A stretch of 64,000 bases of DNA from Bacillota bacterium (lineage in GTDB: Bacteria; Bacillota; Clostridia; Oscillospirales; Ruminococcaceae). The position numbers and the translations under genes were made by a program. The stretch is from assembly GCA_023440965.1 (NCBI GenBank), contig JAEZRC010000008.1:26428-90427 (forward strand), given 5' to 3'. Positions 53,713-61,534 of the stretch are shown here, piece by piece (the stretch's first letter is position 1; the number at the start of each line of letters is the position of its first letter). Under the pieces are notes generated by a model. That model searched no databases, was not told the origin of the DNA, and saw nothing but the letters and a program-made list of their open reading frames with translations.

Positions 53713-54675
53713 ATGTTGCTATATAAGAAGTTACTAGACATGAGTGATGATTGGCTAAAGTATGCCATCCAACTCAATCTATTGAATGAAAATAAAGATA
53801 ATTTAATTGAACAAAAAAATCAAACGTTAGGTTGTGAGAAGATACAATCGTACTTACGTGATATTACTGATTTTCACAGCACTCTGGTAACTAATCACAA
53901 AAATCCTGATTTGCCTATACAAAAGCTTCATTTTCTATTGGATATTGGATTGGATTCTACTGTTCCTGAAATCCAAATTGCAGTGGATGAAATTATGAAA
54001 CATCAAGACGAAAAGGGTGTGTACCAGTCGCTTATTAATATTCCAAAGCACTTTGGAGGTAATGGAGAAGATACATTTAGCTGGTGCTTATGCGATGCAC
54101 CATTATTGCTCCTTGCTCTTGTTAAAGCTGGTATTGACTATGATAAACATATAAAAGCTGGTGTTGATTATCTTGTATCCTTTTATAAAGGGAATGGATT
54201 TCCTTGCACAGTATCCTCTGATCTTGGAAAGTTTAGAGGTCCGGGAAAAAAAGAAGACTGCTGCCCATATGCAACGCTAATAATGGCAAAATTACTGTCC
54301 TATATTCCTGAATATCAAAACAGCGAAATTGCCAAGAATACTGCCAACACCTTACTTTCCCTATGGGAAAACAGTTTAGAAAAGCATCCATATATGTTTT
54401 ATATGGGAACGGATTTCCGCAAATTGAAAGCACCAACCATATGGTATGACATTGTAAGTGTGACAGATGTGTTGAGTAGATATGAAAGCGTTAGAAAGGA
54501 CACCCGTTTCAAAGAAATGCTTTCACTCATTCAAAGCAAACAGGATGAAAATGGTTTTTTTACACCAGAAGCGGTATATCAAAAATATAAAGGTTTAGAT
54601 TTCGGACAAAAGAAAACACCTTCACCTTATCTTACGTATTTGTGCTTAAGGATATTTGAACAGTCAGAATTATGA
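53713..54675 (+). CDS. Terpene-cyclase/squalene-oxidase repeat-like protein, cargo gene in phage tail DNA
   Basis: A 320-residue soluble protein with helical repeats of the prenyltransferase/squalene-cyclase alpha-toroid type (D-E-I-M-K-H-Q-D-E-K-G-V, L-D-Y-D-K-H-I-K-A-G-V-D-Y-L-V-S-F-Y, and M-L-S-L-I-Q-S-K-Q-D-E-N-G-F-F). The D-x-D-D-T-A motif of true cyclases is not seen, so catalysis as a cyclase is unlikely. It lies exactly between the tail-chaperone and tape-measure genes, which are normally adjacent. It has its own leader hairpin and a terminator behind it, the layout of a phage moron. Function unknown. Confidence 0.6.
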   Translation: MLLYKKLLDMSDDWLKYAIQLNLLNENKDNLIEQKNQTLGCEKIQSYLRDITDFHSTLVTNHKNPDLPIQKLHFLLDIGLDSTVPEIQIAVDEIMKHQDEKGVYQSLINIPKHFGGNGEDTFSWCLCDAPLLLLALVKAGIDYDKHIKAGVDYLVSFYKGNGFPCTVSSDLGKFRGPGKKEDCCPYATLIMAKLLSYIPEYQNSEIAKNTANTLLSLWENSLEKHPYMFYMGTDFRKLKAPTIWYDIVSVTDVLSRYESVRKDTRFKEMLSLIQSKQDENGFFTPEAVYQKYKGLDFGQKKTPSPYLTYLCLRIFEQSEL

Positions 54676-54751
54676 GTATAATGGAATACTGATAAATTTC
54701 CAATTTGTAGCCATAACAAAGTAGTTTTAAAATTAATAAGATTTAATCTAG

Positions 54752-54778
54752 GAGCAATCAAGAGATCGCTCCTTTTTC
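54752..54778 (+). terminator. Terminator between the cargo gene and the tape-measure fragment
   Basis: Stem GGAGCAATC / GATCGCTCC (one mismatch) with a 4-nt loop and T5. Confidence 0.65.
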
Positions 54779-54805
54779 ATGCCCTTTTTTAGGAGGTGGT
54801 GAGGC

Positions 54806-55132
54806 ATGGCAGACAATTTTGGACTAAAAATCGGGGTTGAGGGCGAGCGTGAGTTCAAAAAAGCACTCTCAGATATCAACCAGTCTTTCAAGGTGCTTGG
54901 CTCGGAGATGACCCTCGTGACAAGTCAGTTTGACAAAAATGATAAATCCGTTAATGCACTCACCGCTCGCAATGCAGTTTTAAATAAAGAAATCGATGCA
55001 CAAAAAGAAAAAATTTCTACCCTTAAGGCTGCACTGGACAATGCCTCCGCCTCTTTCGGTGAAAATGACCGCCGTACACAAAATTGGCAGATACAGCTGA
55101 ACAGGGCGCAGGCAGAATTTAACGGTAAGTAG
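54806..55132 (+). pseudogene. Phage tail tape-measure protein, N-terminal fragment
   Basis: Only 108 residues remain of a protein normally of 700-1500. The start G-L-K-I-G-V-E-G-E-R-E-F-K-K-A-L-S-D-I-N is the classic opening of clostridial siphophage tape measures. A heptad-rich coiled coil follows (L-N-K-E-I-D-A-Q-K-E-K-I-S-T-L-K). It stops shortly after, where unrelated sequence begins. Ribosome site AGGAGGTGG. It is a relic of a tail module. Confidence 0.8.
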
Positions 55133-55136
55133 TCTG

Positions 55137-55835
55137 TTGAATCTCATTTATAACCTATTAAACGATAACTACGCACTGCTCAACACCACACACGATTTGG
55201 CAGAGGATGCGAGTGACAATCTTAACAGGCAGACAGGGATTCTCCTTAACCATATGCATCCAATAGAAACAGCTACTGCACCTGATATGATAAGCCGAAG
55301 AGCATCAATAACATTTACCAATATAACAAACGGCAATAATGTGGTACTTGGAACGGTGACATATACATTTGTCACAGCCTTGGGCAACCCAACGGCAAAT
55401 AATGTGCAGGTGCTAATTCAAGACACCCTCCGCAATACCGTTAAGAAACTTGCCGAAGCCATAAGGGGCATAGAAAATGAAATGAACATTGTCTATGGGG
55501 CAGGTGCATCCCCGAACCCTGCTTGTACAGCCTACTGGACGAGACAGAGGTTTTCCATAGGCGATGCTACCGTAATCCCAGGCGAAAGTTTATTTGTATT
55601 GGAAAGAGATGAAAATGGGACATCTGTAATACCTTTTACTTCTACTGCAACAGCAACTATCAATCCATTCATCAGGGTAAGCTATCTGAGATATATCATG
55701 TCTGGCAATGCTTTAGGCTCGGGCGGTATCAACAGTGTCCGTGGTCCTCTGCATACGGTATTACCAATCGGCAGTGTGGTAATTGGTGGACAGGGAGGAT
55801 TGCTTTATCCTGCGACTTACAATACAGGAGTATGA
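55137..55835 (+). CDS. Phage structural (tail-fibre-like) ORF, probably N-truncated
   Basis: 232 residues open from a TTG at 55137, directly after the tape-measure relic and without a ribosome site. The frame extends upstream without a start. Residues 50-115 (I-T-F-T-N-I-T-N-G-N-N-V-V-L-G-T-V-T-Y-T-F-V) have the strand pattern G..V.IG..TYTF..... common in phage tail or surface proteins. The C-terminal part is rich in Gly, Val, Ile and Thr. It is likely a fused piece of another virion gene. Function unknown. Confidence 0.45.
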   Translation: MNLIYNLLNDNYALLNTTHDLAEDASDNLNRQTGILLNHMHPIETATAPDMISRRASITFTNITNGNNVVLGTVTYTFVTALGNPTANNVQVLIQDTLRNTVKKLAEAIRGIENEMNIVYGAGASPNPACTAYWTRQRFSIGDATVIPGESLFVLERDENGTSVIPFTSTATATINPFIRVSYLRYIMSGNALGSGGINSVRGPLHTVLPIGSVVIGGQGGLLYPATYNTGV

Positions 55836-55935
55836 TGAGCAGATAGTCCGCAAGTTGATAGAAAAGATTATTGTGCATGATGAAAAAGTCACAGTAGCCT
55901 TTAAATCTGGGATGGAGATTGATGTGAAGATATAA
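55828..55935 (+). pseudogene. C-terminal relic of a large serine recombinase
   Basis: 36 codons reading E-Y-D-E-Q-I-V-R-K-L-I-E-K-I-I-V-H-D-E and ending D-V-K-I. This is the typical last stretch of clostridial site-specific recombinases (conserved .R.L...I.V.....V.F..G.E). No start and no catalytic domain precede it. It overlaps the end of the previous ORF in another frame, so this is a recombination joint. Confidence 0.7.
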
Positions 55936-56041
55936 AGTAAATAAAAAGCAGAAGATGCATCCTTCCTTGATTGGTAGGGTGCATCTTTGCTTTTGTCTTA
56001 AAAAATTTACAAATACAAATGCACTAATTGATGCATAAATC

Positions 56042-56070
56042 TTGACAAATGGCATATAATAAAGTATCAT
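56042..56070 (+). promoter_or_regulatory. Promoter of the toxin-antitoxin pair
   Basis: TTGACA (56042-56047), a 17-nt spacer and TATCAT (56065-56070), about 22 nt before the toxin gene. Confidence 0.6.
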
Positions 56071-56092
56071 TGTATTACAAAGAGGTGATGCA

Positions 56093-56503
56093 ATGAATCC
56101 GTACTATAATCAGAACTACACAAGAGAGCAGATAGATGCTATTCTTGATAAAATAAAAGATTGTGTGGTAAATAATAAATATACGATTGCACTAAACGAA
56201 AACAGAAAGGAAAATATAGACTTTATTAATGAATATAATATTCGAAGTGATAAACAAAAATCAATATTACTACAGCTCAGAACAGAAGATTTTTGTCATA
56301 CCTTGCAGAATACGAAAATTGGTTTTGAATATGAAGTTCTTTATGTTTTTGTGCCACAGGTTCAATTGTTTAATGCTGACGGAGAAGAAGAAACAGTAGA
56401 TATTTATACCAAATTTAACGTGATAGATATGTCTAACGGAAGTCGTACAGTTGTAATATCTTTTCATAAACCAAACAAGCCGATTGATTACCTATTTAGG
56501 TAA
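56093..56503 (+). CDS. MqsR-like toxin
   Basis: A 136-residue basic-acidic mixed protein with the RelE/MqsR outline: an N-terminal helix pair (T-R-E-Q-I-D-A-I-L-D-K-I-K-D), L-R-T-E-D-F, then strands (V-D-I-Y-T-K-F-N-V-I, T-V-V-I-S-F-H). MqsR is a ribosome-independent mRNA interferase cutting GCN-type sites. The call is from pattern, and from the next gene, which has MqsA-like features. Ribosome site AGAGGTG. It lies upstream of the antitoxin gene, as in mqsRA. Confidence 0.65.
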   Translation: MNPYYNQNYTREQIDAILDKIKDCVVNNKYTIALNENRKENIDFINEYNIRSDKQKSILLQLRTEDFCHTLQNTKIGFEYEVLYVFVPQVQLFNADGEEETVDIYTKFNVIDMSNGSRTVVISFHKPNKPIDYLFR

Positions 56504-56529
56504 GTCGGGAATTGAAAGGAGGCATTGTT

Positions 56530-57525
56530 ATGAGTGAAAGAAAAGTATTTTGCGAAGAATGTAGAAATGATGTTACTTTTACTATTAATGAAAAGAAAAT
56601 GGAAGGCACTATTAAAGGTGAAAAATATTCTTATATTGGAAAAGAAGCGCGTTGTGTAGACTGCGGCTCTGAAATTTATGTTGCAGAGGTAAATGATTTT
56701 AATTTGAAAGCACTATATGATGCGTATCGAGAAAAGAATAATATCGTATCACTTGAGGTGATTTTAGCAATTCCAGAAAAATATGCAATTGGGAAAAGAC
56801 CACTTTCTCTTTTGCTTGGTTGGGGAGAACAAACATTTTCCCGATATTGCGATGGAGATATGCCAACAAAGCAGTATTCTGAAACTCTGCAAAAGCTTTA
56901 TGATGATCCAGCCTATTATGCAGAAATATTGGAAAATAATAAAGTAAATCTGAAAACTACTGCATCATATGAGAAGAGTAAAAGAGCAGTAAATGAACTT
57001 CTTGGAAGAACTGAGAGTACAAAGACAAAGATAGATTTGGTAATTGAATATTTGCTGAGTCAATGTGAAGACATTACGCCATTAGCATTACAGAAAGCAT
57101 TATATTATATTCAGGGATTTCATTATGCTTTCTACAAAACATTTCTCTTTTCTGAGGAATGTGAAGCCTGGGTCCATGGTCCTGTCTATCGAGATATATA
57201 CTTTAGGTATCGTGATTATCGATTTGACCCTATTGAAGGAAATGAAGAATTTGACGATTCGGTATTCTCTTCTTCCGAAAAAGCAATTTTAGATAGCGTG
57301 ATAAAGAATATTTGTTGTTATAGTGGGAAAATTCTTGAAGGATTCACACATTCAGAAACTCCGTGGCTGTCAACCAGAGGAGAACTTTCACCGACCACAG
57401 CATCAGACCGAACTATTGAGAAAGAACTGATTGGAACTTACTTTAGTGCTGTTAAAGAAAAGTACGATATGATTAATACAAATGATATTAAGGGTTATGC
57501 TCAGAAAATGTTCGAACAGAAGTAG
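56530..57525 (+). CDS. MqsA-like antitoxin fused to Panacea (SocA/DUF4065) domain
   Basis: 331 residues in three parts. Residues 1-50 hold a zinc site C8-x-x-C11 ... C42-x-x-C45. Residues about 60-130 hold an HTH with L-L-G-W-G-E-Q-T-F-S-R-Y, the MqsA/YgiT type. Residues 165-331 are a Panacea domain (L-A-L-Q-K-A-L-Y-Y-I-Q-G-F, A-W-V-H-G-P-V-Y). Panacea domains are known as adaptable antitoxin modules that neutralise varied toxins. It is 27 nt behind the toxin gene with AGGAGG. ATG 56530 is preferred over the upstream open frame. Confidence 0.82.
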   Translation: MSERKVFCEECRNDVTFTINEKKMEGTIKGEKYSYIGKEARCVDCGSEIYVAEVNDFNLKALYDAYREKNNIVSLEVILAIPEKYAIGKRPLSLLLGWGEQTFSRYCDGDMPTKQYSETLQKLYDDPAYYAEILENNKVNLKTTASYEKSKRAVNELLGRTESTKTKIDLVIEYLLSQCEDITPLALQKALYYIQGFHYAFYKTFLFSEECEAWVHGPVYRDIYFRYRDYRFDPIEGNEEFDDSVFSSSEKAILDSVIKNICCYSGKILEGFTHSETPWLSTRGELSPTTASDRTIEKELIGTYFSAVKEKYDMINTNDIKGYAQKMFEQK

Positions 57526-57624
57526 AACGCTTAATTTAAAGTTTATACAGACTTTCTTGTAAATTTATATTTTGCTGGAAAGTCTGTTGTTTTTACATTT
57601 AGATTGGATTGGAGGTGAGTTCTT

Positions 57625-57951
57625 GTGGCGAAGTACAGTGATGAAGAAATCCGACAGATGTCAAAAATAACTTGTAAAATTGCTGCTGATTATTTAGGAG
57701 TTTCTCCTATGGCAGTGAGTTTTGGTATGCGTGAAGAGAAACTTCCCATAGGTTTTGCTGTTCACAATAAAGATCGGTATACAGATAGTTGGTCATATAA
57801 TATTGTTCCAGAAAGGCTAATTGCTTACAATCATGGCAAAATTTCTGAGGTGCAAGTAGAAGGAATTGAAAGAAACTTAGAAACAATAATTCAAGAATTT
57901 AAAACCATGAAGGATGATTTAAGTTTTTTATTGCGAGGAAAAGAAGATTAA
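57625..57951 (+). CDS. Small protein, unknown, first gene of the SIR2 operon
   Basis: 108 residues from GTG 57625 (ribosome site GGAGGTGAG). The N-terminal part (D-E-E-I-R-Q-M-S-K-I-T-C-K-I-A-A-D-Y-L-G) followed by M-A-V-S-F-G-M-R-E-E-K-L-P-I-G looks like a small HTH or excisionase-like fold. A helix-rich end follows (V-E-G-I-E-R-N-L-E-T-I). I recall similar proteins in mobile elements of Clostridia, with unknown role. It ends 110 nt before the next gene's best ATG, with no terminator between. Confidence 0.55.
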   Translation: MAKYSDEEIRQMSKITCKIAADYLGVSPMAVSFGMREEKLPIGFAVHNKDRYTDSWSYNIVPERLIAYNHGKISEVQVEGIERNLETIIQEFKTMKDDLSFLLRGKED

Positions 57952-58061
57952 AAGAGGTGAAAAAGGCAAAAGAATTATATAGTCAAGCACTAATGAAAAT
58001 AGATGCTACGGCAATATTATATGAAGAAATGAGTTTGAATATAAGAAATGGTGGTGAGGAT

Positions 58062-59465
58062 ATGGCTCAATACGAAAACATGACTTTTTCACGTCAACAG
58101 TTATATGATGAAATCTGGTCAATATCGACATCAAGGGTTGCAAAAAAATATAGCATCCCTTATGACAAATTAAAAAAAGCATGCAAAGACGCTAATATCC
58201 CTACACCAACTCAATCTTACTGGTCAAGTTTATCAATTGGAAAAGAAGTAGAAAAGGAGCCTCTGCCACCATCAGAAGTAAAAGAAGTTGTAGTTCAATA
58301 TAGTATTAAGAGTAAAGAGATTATCCCACCTCAAATTAATGTTACGCAAGTAATTGAAGAAGCAGTACTTCAATCGACTGATTTGCAAAAAGTCGAATTG
58401 AAAACTCAACCCCAACGTACATATGTTGAAGGTCAGAGGAATGTATATGATCGGGAGATACTTTATAATGAAGTTTGGAATGAACCGGTAACTACTGTAG
58501 CAAAAAGATACGGGGTATCCGATGTAGCCATTCATAAGGTATGCAAATCTTTATCTATACCAGTACCACCAAGAGGTTACTGGGCAATGAAAAATGCTGG
58601 GCAACCAGTGAAACAGATTCCATTGCCAGTATATGATGGGCCGGCACAAAAAATAGGAATTAAATCGTTTGATGATTCTGAAGTAAAAGCCGAATCTGAT
58701 GATGCCCTTTCCTTTTTAAGTGAAGATGAAAGAATCCGTTTAATCATTGCAGCGCAGCAAATTACAATCTTGGATGATAAGTGTAAATTGCATTCAAAAT
58801 TGAATTCCCATAAGGCGAAAATTAAAGCATGGCGATCTAGCCATCATCGTGATGAGTTTGCTCCTCGTAATCGTGATACATATAGAAGTGTTCCTGACGG
58901 TGAGCCGTTTTTGTATAATGATATTTCTGACGTTACGTTTCCAAGAGTTTATAGAATACTGAATACACTGTTTCAATATGTAGAAGCGCTGGGAGGTTCA
59001 GTTAATGACGATTTATCATTGATGATTAGGAACGAAAAGGTATTCTATACTATAACAGAGGGGCAGGATCAGGTTCCACATGTATTGACCAAAGATGAAC
59101 AAAAACAATGGGATCAATATGAAAGGGATAAAAAATCACGTTCTTGGGCATATGAGCCTAAATTTAGAAAGTGGGACTACATACCGAATAGTAAACTTCG
59201 ATTCTCCGTAAAAGCAAATAGTTTCATCCGTGATAGTGAAACTATTGGATTAGAACTTCGGTTAGGAGAAATGCTTGTTTCATTGTTTGAAGAATCTGAG
59301 AATGTTCGTATCGCCCGTGAAAAACGTGAAGAAGCTCATCGGAAAGAAGAAGAGGAAAAACGCCAGCGTGAACTTAAACGTGAGCACTATAATCAAGAGG
59401 TGGAAAAAGTACAAGCTTTGGAGAATGAAGCTAATGATTATGATATGGCTTGTAAGATAATGTAA
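58062..59465 (+). CDS. Repeated-HTH protein, partner of SIR2-like gene
   Basis: 467 residues. Two copies of an HTH-like unit at about 13-55 and 130-175 share Y-D-E-I-W / Y-N-E-V-W, then V-A-K-K-Y-S-I / V-A-K-R-Y-G-V, and I-P-x-P-x-x-x-Y-W. Only the second has the full form ending P-P-R-G-Y-W-A. The middle is a globular region of unknown fold. The C-terminus (about 412-467) is a highly charged coiled coil rich in Arg/Glu/Lys. I take ATG 58062, after GGTGAGG; GTG 57957 in the same frame would add 35 residues. Function unknown. It lies 21 nt before the SIR2-like gene. Confidence 0.6.
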   Translation: MAQYENMTFSRQQLYDEIWSISTSRVAKKYSIPYDKLKKACKDANIPTPTQSYWSSLSIGKEVEKEPLPPSEVKEVVVQYSIKSKEIIPPQINVTQVIEEAVLQSTDLQKVELKTQPQRTYVEGQRNVYDREILYNEVWNEPVTTVAKRYGVSDVAIHKVCKSLSIPVPPRGYWAMKNAGQPVKQIPLPVYDGPAQKIGIKSFDDSEVKAESDDALSFLSEDERIRLIIAAQQITILDDKCKLHSKLNSHKAKIKAWRSSHHRDEFAPRNRDTYRSVPDGEPFLYNDISDVTFPRVYRILNTLFQYVEALGGSVNDDLSLMIRNEKVFYTITEGQDQVPHVLTKDEQKQWDQYERDKKSRSWAYEPKFRKWDYIPNSKLRFSVKANSFIRDSETIGLELRLGEMLVSLFEESENVRIAREKREEAHRKEEEEKRQRELKREHYNQEVEKVQALENEANDYDMACKIM

Positions 59466-59486
59466 TGATATTGGATAGGAGTGCTT

Positions 59487-60812
59487 ATGGATAAATATGT
59501 AGACAAGAAATGGAAAGACATCAGTGAACACGATAAAGAAGAACTTTTGAAAAATGCAATATGTAGGGATAGCTTGGTTGGAAGTCCGTTAACAAATGGA
59601 GATGGTATGGTCTGCTTTGCTGAAACACTTGCGGCTATGGGTACTATTCGTGATGGGATTATTCAAATTGATGGGGATGAGGTTCTTTATAATCCCTGTA
59701 TAGGCGAAGGAGGGAAACCAATAAGTCAAGAAGTGTTGGATAAAATGTTTGACGAATACGGATCAAGTATACCAGAAGATTTTGAAGATAGAGTTTATAA
59801 ATTTGAAAAATCATGTAAAAGTAGACCCCATGTTGTTTTATTAGGAGCAGGTGCAAGTGTGGCGGCTATCCTTAATGGAGATAAAAATGGAAAAAAGATA
59901 TCAGCCATGAAAGGATTTCTTGAAAAATTAGGATTGAAATCTATTATTTCAGATATTCATTTAAATACTAAAAGTGACAATCTTGAAGATATCTATATGG
60001 AAATGTATGAAAGAAATGACTGTGAAGTGCAAAGAAGACAACTGGAAGATGCAATAGAAAAATATTTTTGTCAATTTGAGTTGCCAGATAAGCCAACGAT
60101 ATATGATTTATTGGTATTGAGTCTTACTAAAAAAGACTTAATTGCTACATTTAATTGGGATCCATTATTGGTAGAAGCATATACCAGATGTACAAAGATT
60201 ACTACAAATTTACCACAGATGGCTTTTTTACATGGCAACGTTGCTATTGCAACTTGCGAAGAAGACATGGTGTTAGGAAGACCATATGGAATTTGTTCTA
60301 GGTGTGGAAAAATGCTTTCCAAAGTACCTCTGCTATATCCTATTAGAGAAAAAAATTACGATACTAATCCATATATTTCATTAAGTTGGAAACAGTTGGG
60401 GCAGTACTTAGAAAGAGCATATCGACTTACTGTTTTTGGATATAGCGCTCCTAAAAGTGATAAAGCCGCTGTTGAAATGCTCAAAAAAGCATGGGGAGCT
60501 GTAGCTGACAGGAATTTGGAAGAAATAGAAATTATAGATATTAGGTCAGAAGAAGAAGTTGCGGAATCTTGGAATGAATTTATACATACACATCATTATT
60601 CCGTACTTAATAATTTCTTTGATTCTGCACTGGGAAAATTTCCAAGAAGAACGTGTGAATTATTATTTGACAATACACAAAAGAACCGTTGGATGCATGG
60701 GAATAAAGGGTTTAAAACAAATATGGAATTTGCAGAGATAGAATCCTATTTACAAAAACTATTAGAAGATGAAAAATTAGGGAAAGAAATTCTTAAGAAT
60801 CCATATGTGTAA
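59487..60812 (+). CDS. SIR2-like (sirtuin-fold) protein, candidate defence effector
   Basis: 441 residues. The N-terminal 110 are of unknown fold. A SIR2-like NAD-binding region follows: G-A-G-A-S (120-124), F-N-W-D-P-L (222-227, like the T-x-N-x-D of sirtuins), L-H-G-N (H249, catalytic-His position), a Cys set C257, C270, C273 like the zinc module, and F-G-Y-S-A-P-K-S-D (317-325). In bacterial immunity such domains hydrolyse NAD. The last 110 residues are unassigned. ATG 59487 has GGAG 5 nt before. AT-rich, inside an island. Whether it acts as NADase or deacylase cannot be told here. Confidence 0.7.
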   Translation: MDKYVDKKWKDISEHDKEELLKNAICRDSLVGSPLTNGDGMVCFAETLAAMGTIRDGIIQIDGDEVLYNPCIGEGGKPISQEVLDKMFDEYGSSIPEDFEDRVYKFEKSCKSRPHVVLLGAGASVAAILNGDKNGKKISAMKGFLEKLGLKSIISDIHLNTKSDNLEDIYMEMYERNDCEVQRRQLEDAIEKYFCQFELPDKPTIYDLLVLSLTKKDLIATFNWDPLLVEAYTRCTKITTNLPQMAFLHGNVAIATCEEDMVLGRPYGICSRCGKMLSKVPLLYPIREKNYDTNPYISLSWKQLGQYLERAYRLTVFGYSAPKSDKAAVEMLKKAWGAVADRNLEEIEIIDIRSEEEVAESWNEFIHTHHYSVLNNFFDSALGKFPRRTCELLFDNTQKNRWMHGNKGFKTNMEFAEIESYLQKLLEDEKLGKEILKNPYV

Positions 60813-61008
60813 GAAACATTAATCTGTAGAAAATAAGTGACATTACACATATCCTCTCAACCTTTCGGTTGTCAACGATATGTCTTAGGAAGTTGTATGG
60901 ATTTTAACATAATATGGTAAAAACAAGGATAAAACTCGGTCGAAGTTATTATAATATGTTACCTAAACGAAAGTGGGTTGAGTTGACATTATAAAAGTCC
61001 TCTCGAGC

Positions 61009-61047
61009 CACGTTGAGACGGTAGTATTGATGACTCGCAATATATAG
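61009..61047 (+). repeat. rlmD 3'-end repeat, copy B (internal attachment site)
   Basis: Translates in frame to H-V-E-T-V-V-L-M-T-R-N-I-stop, the normal end of RlmD proteins, without the rest of the gene. At DNA level GAGACGGTAGTATTGATG matches copy A in 16 of 18 positions. Confidence 0.7.
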
Positions 61048-61101
61048 CAAGGCGCTGCAGTAATGACGCAATATATTGTGTTTTGGCTGAATTGAAAAAG
61101 G

Positions 61102-61117
61102 AAAATAGCCTACTTTT
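61102..61117 (+). repeat. 16-bp direct repeat, left copy
   Basis: AAAATAGCCTACTTTT; the identical copy lies at 62449-62464. The two bracket the recombinase module. Confidence 0.7.
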
Positions 61118-61191
61118 CATTCGCAATAATCCAAAATATAATTAGGCTATAACGGTTAGCAAATTGGGGTCGGAATTGGTCATTATATTGC

Positions 61192-61251
61192 TTGACTGTG
61201 TTCTTTTTTAGAGAGTATATAGTAGTACGATTTTATAGGAGGTACTACTAT
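61192..61251 (+). promoter_or_regulatory. Promoter and 10-bp inverted repeat across the ribosome site
   Basis: TTGACT (61192-61197) with GTATAT 17 nt on. Then ATAGTAGTAC (61219-61228) and GTACTACTAT (61242-61251) form perfect 10-bp arms. AGGAGG lies in the loop and 3' arm, and the A-T of the start codon is in the 3' arm. It may be an operator or an RNA hairpin limiting translation. Confidence 0.65.
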
Positions 61252-61498
61252 GTTATATGTAAAAAGCGTCGACGAGAATGGCAAAGATACATTCCACCCC
61301 ATTAAGGACAACAATGTTTATATTCTCTGCAGGAAGTGTGGACAGATGGTTCCGGTTCCCGAACCTGCGGGATTCCTCTATGAATTAGGAGCCTGTGCTT
61401 CCTCTATCGAAGCGGCAGACATTTGCGACGCCTGTTTAGAGGAAGAATGCGAATTGGAAGGTGCGCTGTTAAAGAAAGACCCTGCCGAAGAAGTATAA
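61250..61498 (+). CDS. Small zinc-ribbon-like protein of the recombinase module
   Basis: 82 acidic residues with C-R-K-C (27-30) and C-D-A-C (near 59-62), a likely four-Cys zinc site. The start is M-L-Y-V-K-S-V-D-E-N-G-K-D-T. It lies 36 nt before the recombinase gene, in the same operon, and shares its higher GC content. Many serine-recombinase elements carry such a small gene before the recombinase; its role is unknown to me. Ribosome site AGGAGG. Confidence 0.65.
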   Translation: MLYVKSVDENGKDTFHPIKDNNVYILCRKCGQMVPVPEPAGFLYELGACASSIEAADICDACLEEECELEGALLKKDPAEEV

Positions 61499-61534
61499 TT
61501 TAACTGGGCAGACTGTTTATAAGGAGGGATTGAA

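Larger units (their letters stand above)
60813..61249. other. 437-nt junction region with hairpins and repeats
   Basis: No gene is supported. It contains a hairpin CATATC..CAACC-TTTC-GGTTG..GATATG (60848-60882), the 14-mer GGGTTGAGTTGACA (60975-60988, again at 62727-62740), rlmD-end copy B (61009-61047), a doubled CGCAATATAT (near 61035 and 61065), the 16-mer AAAATAGCCTACTTTT (61102-61117), and the promoter of the next gene. Confidence 0.6.
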
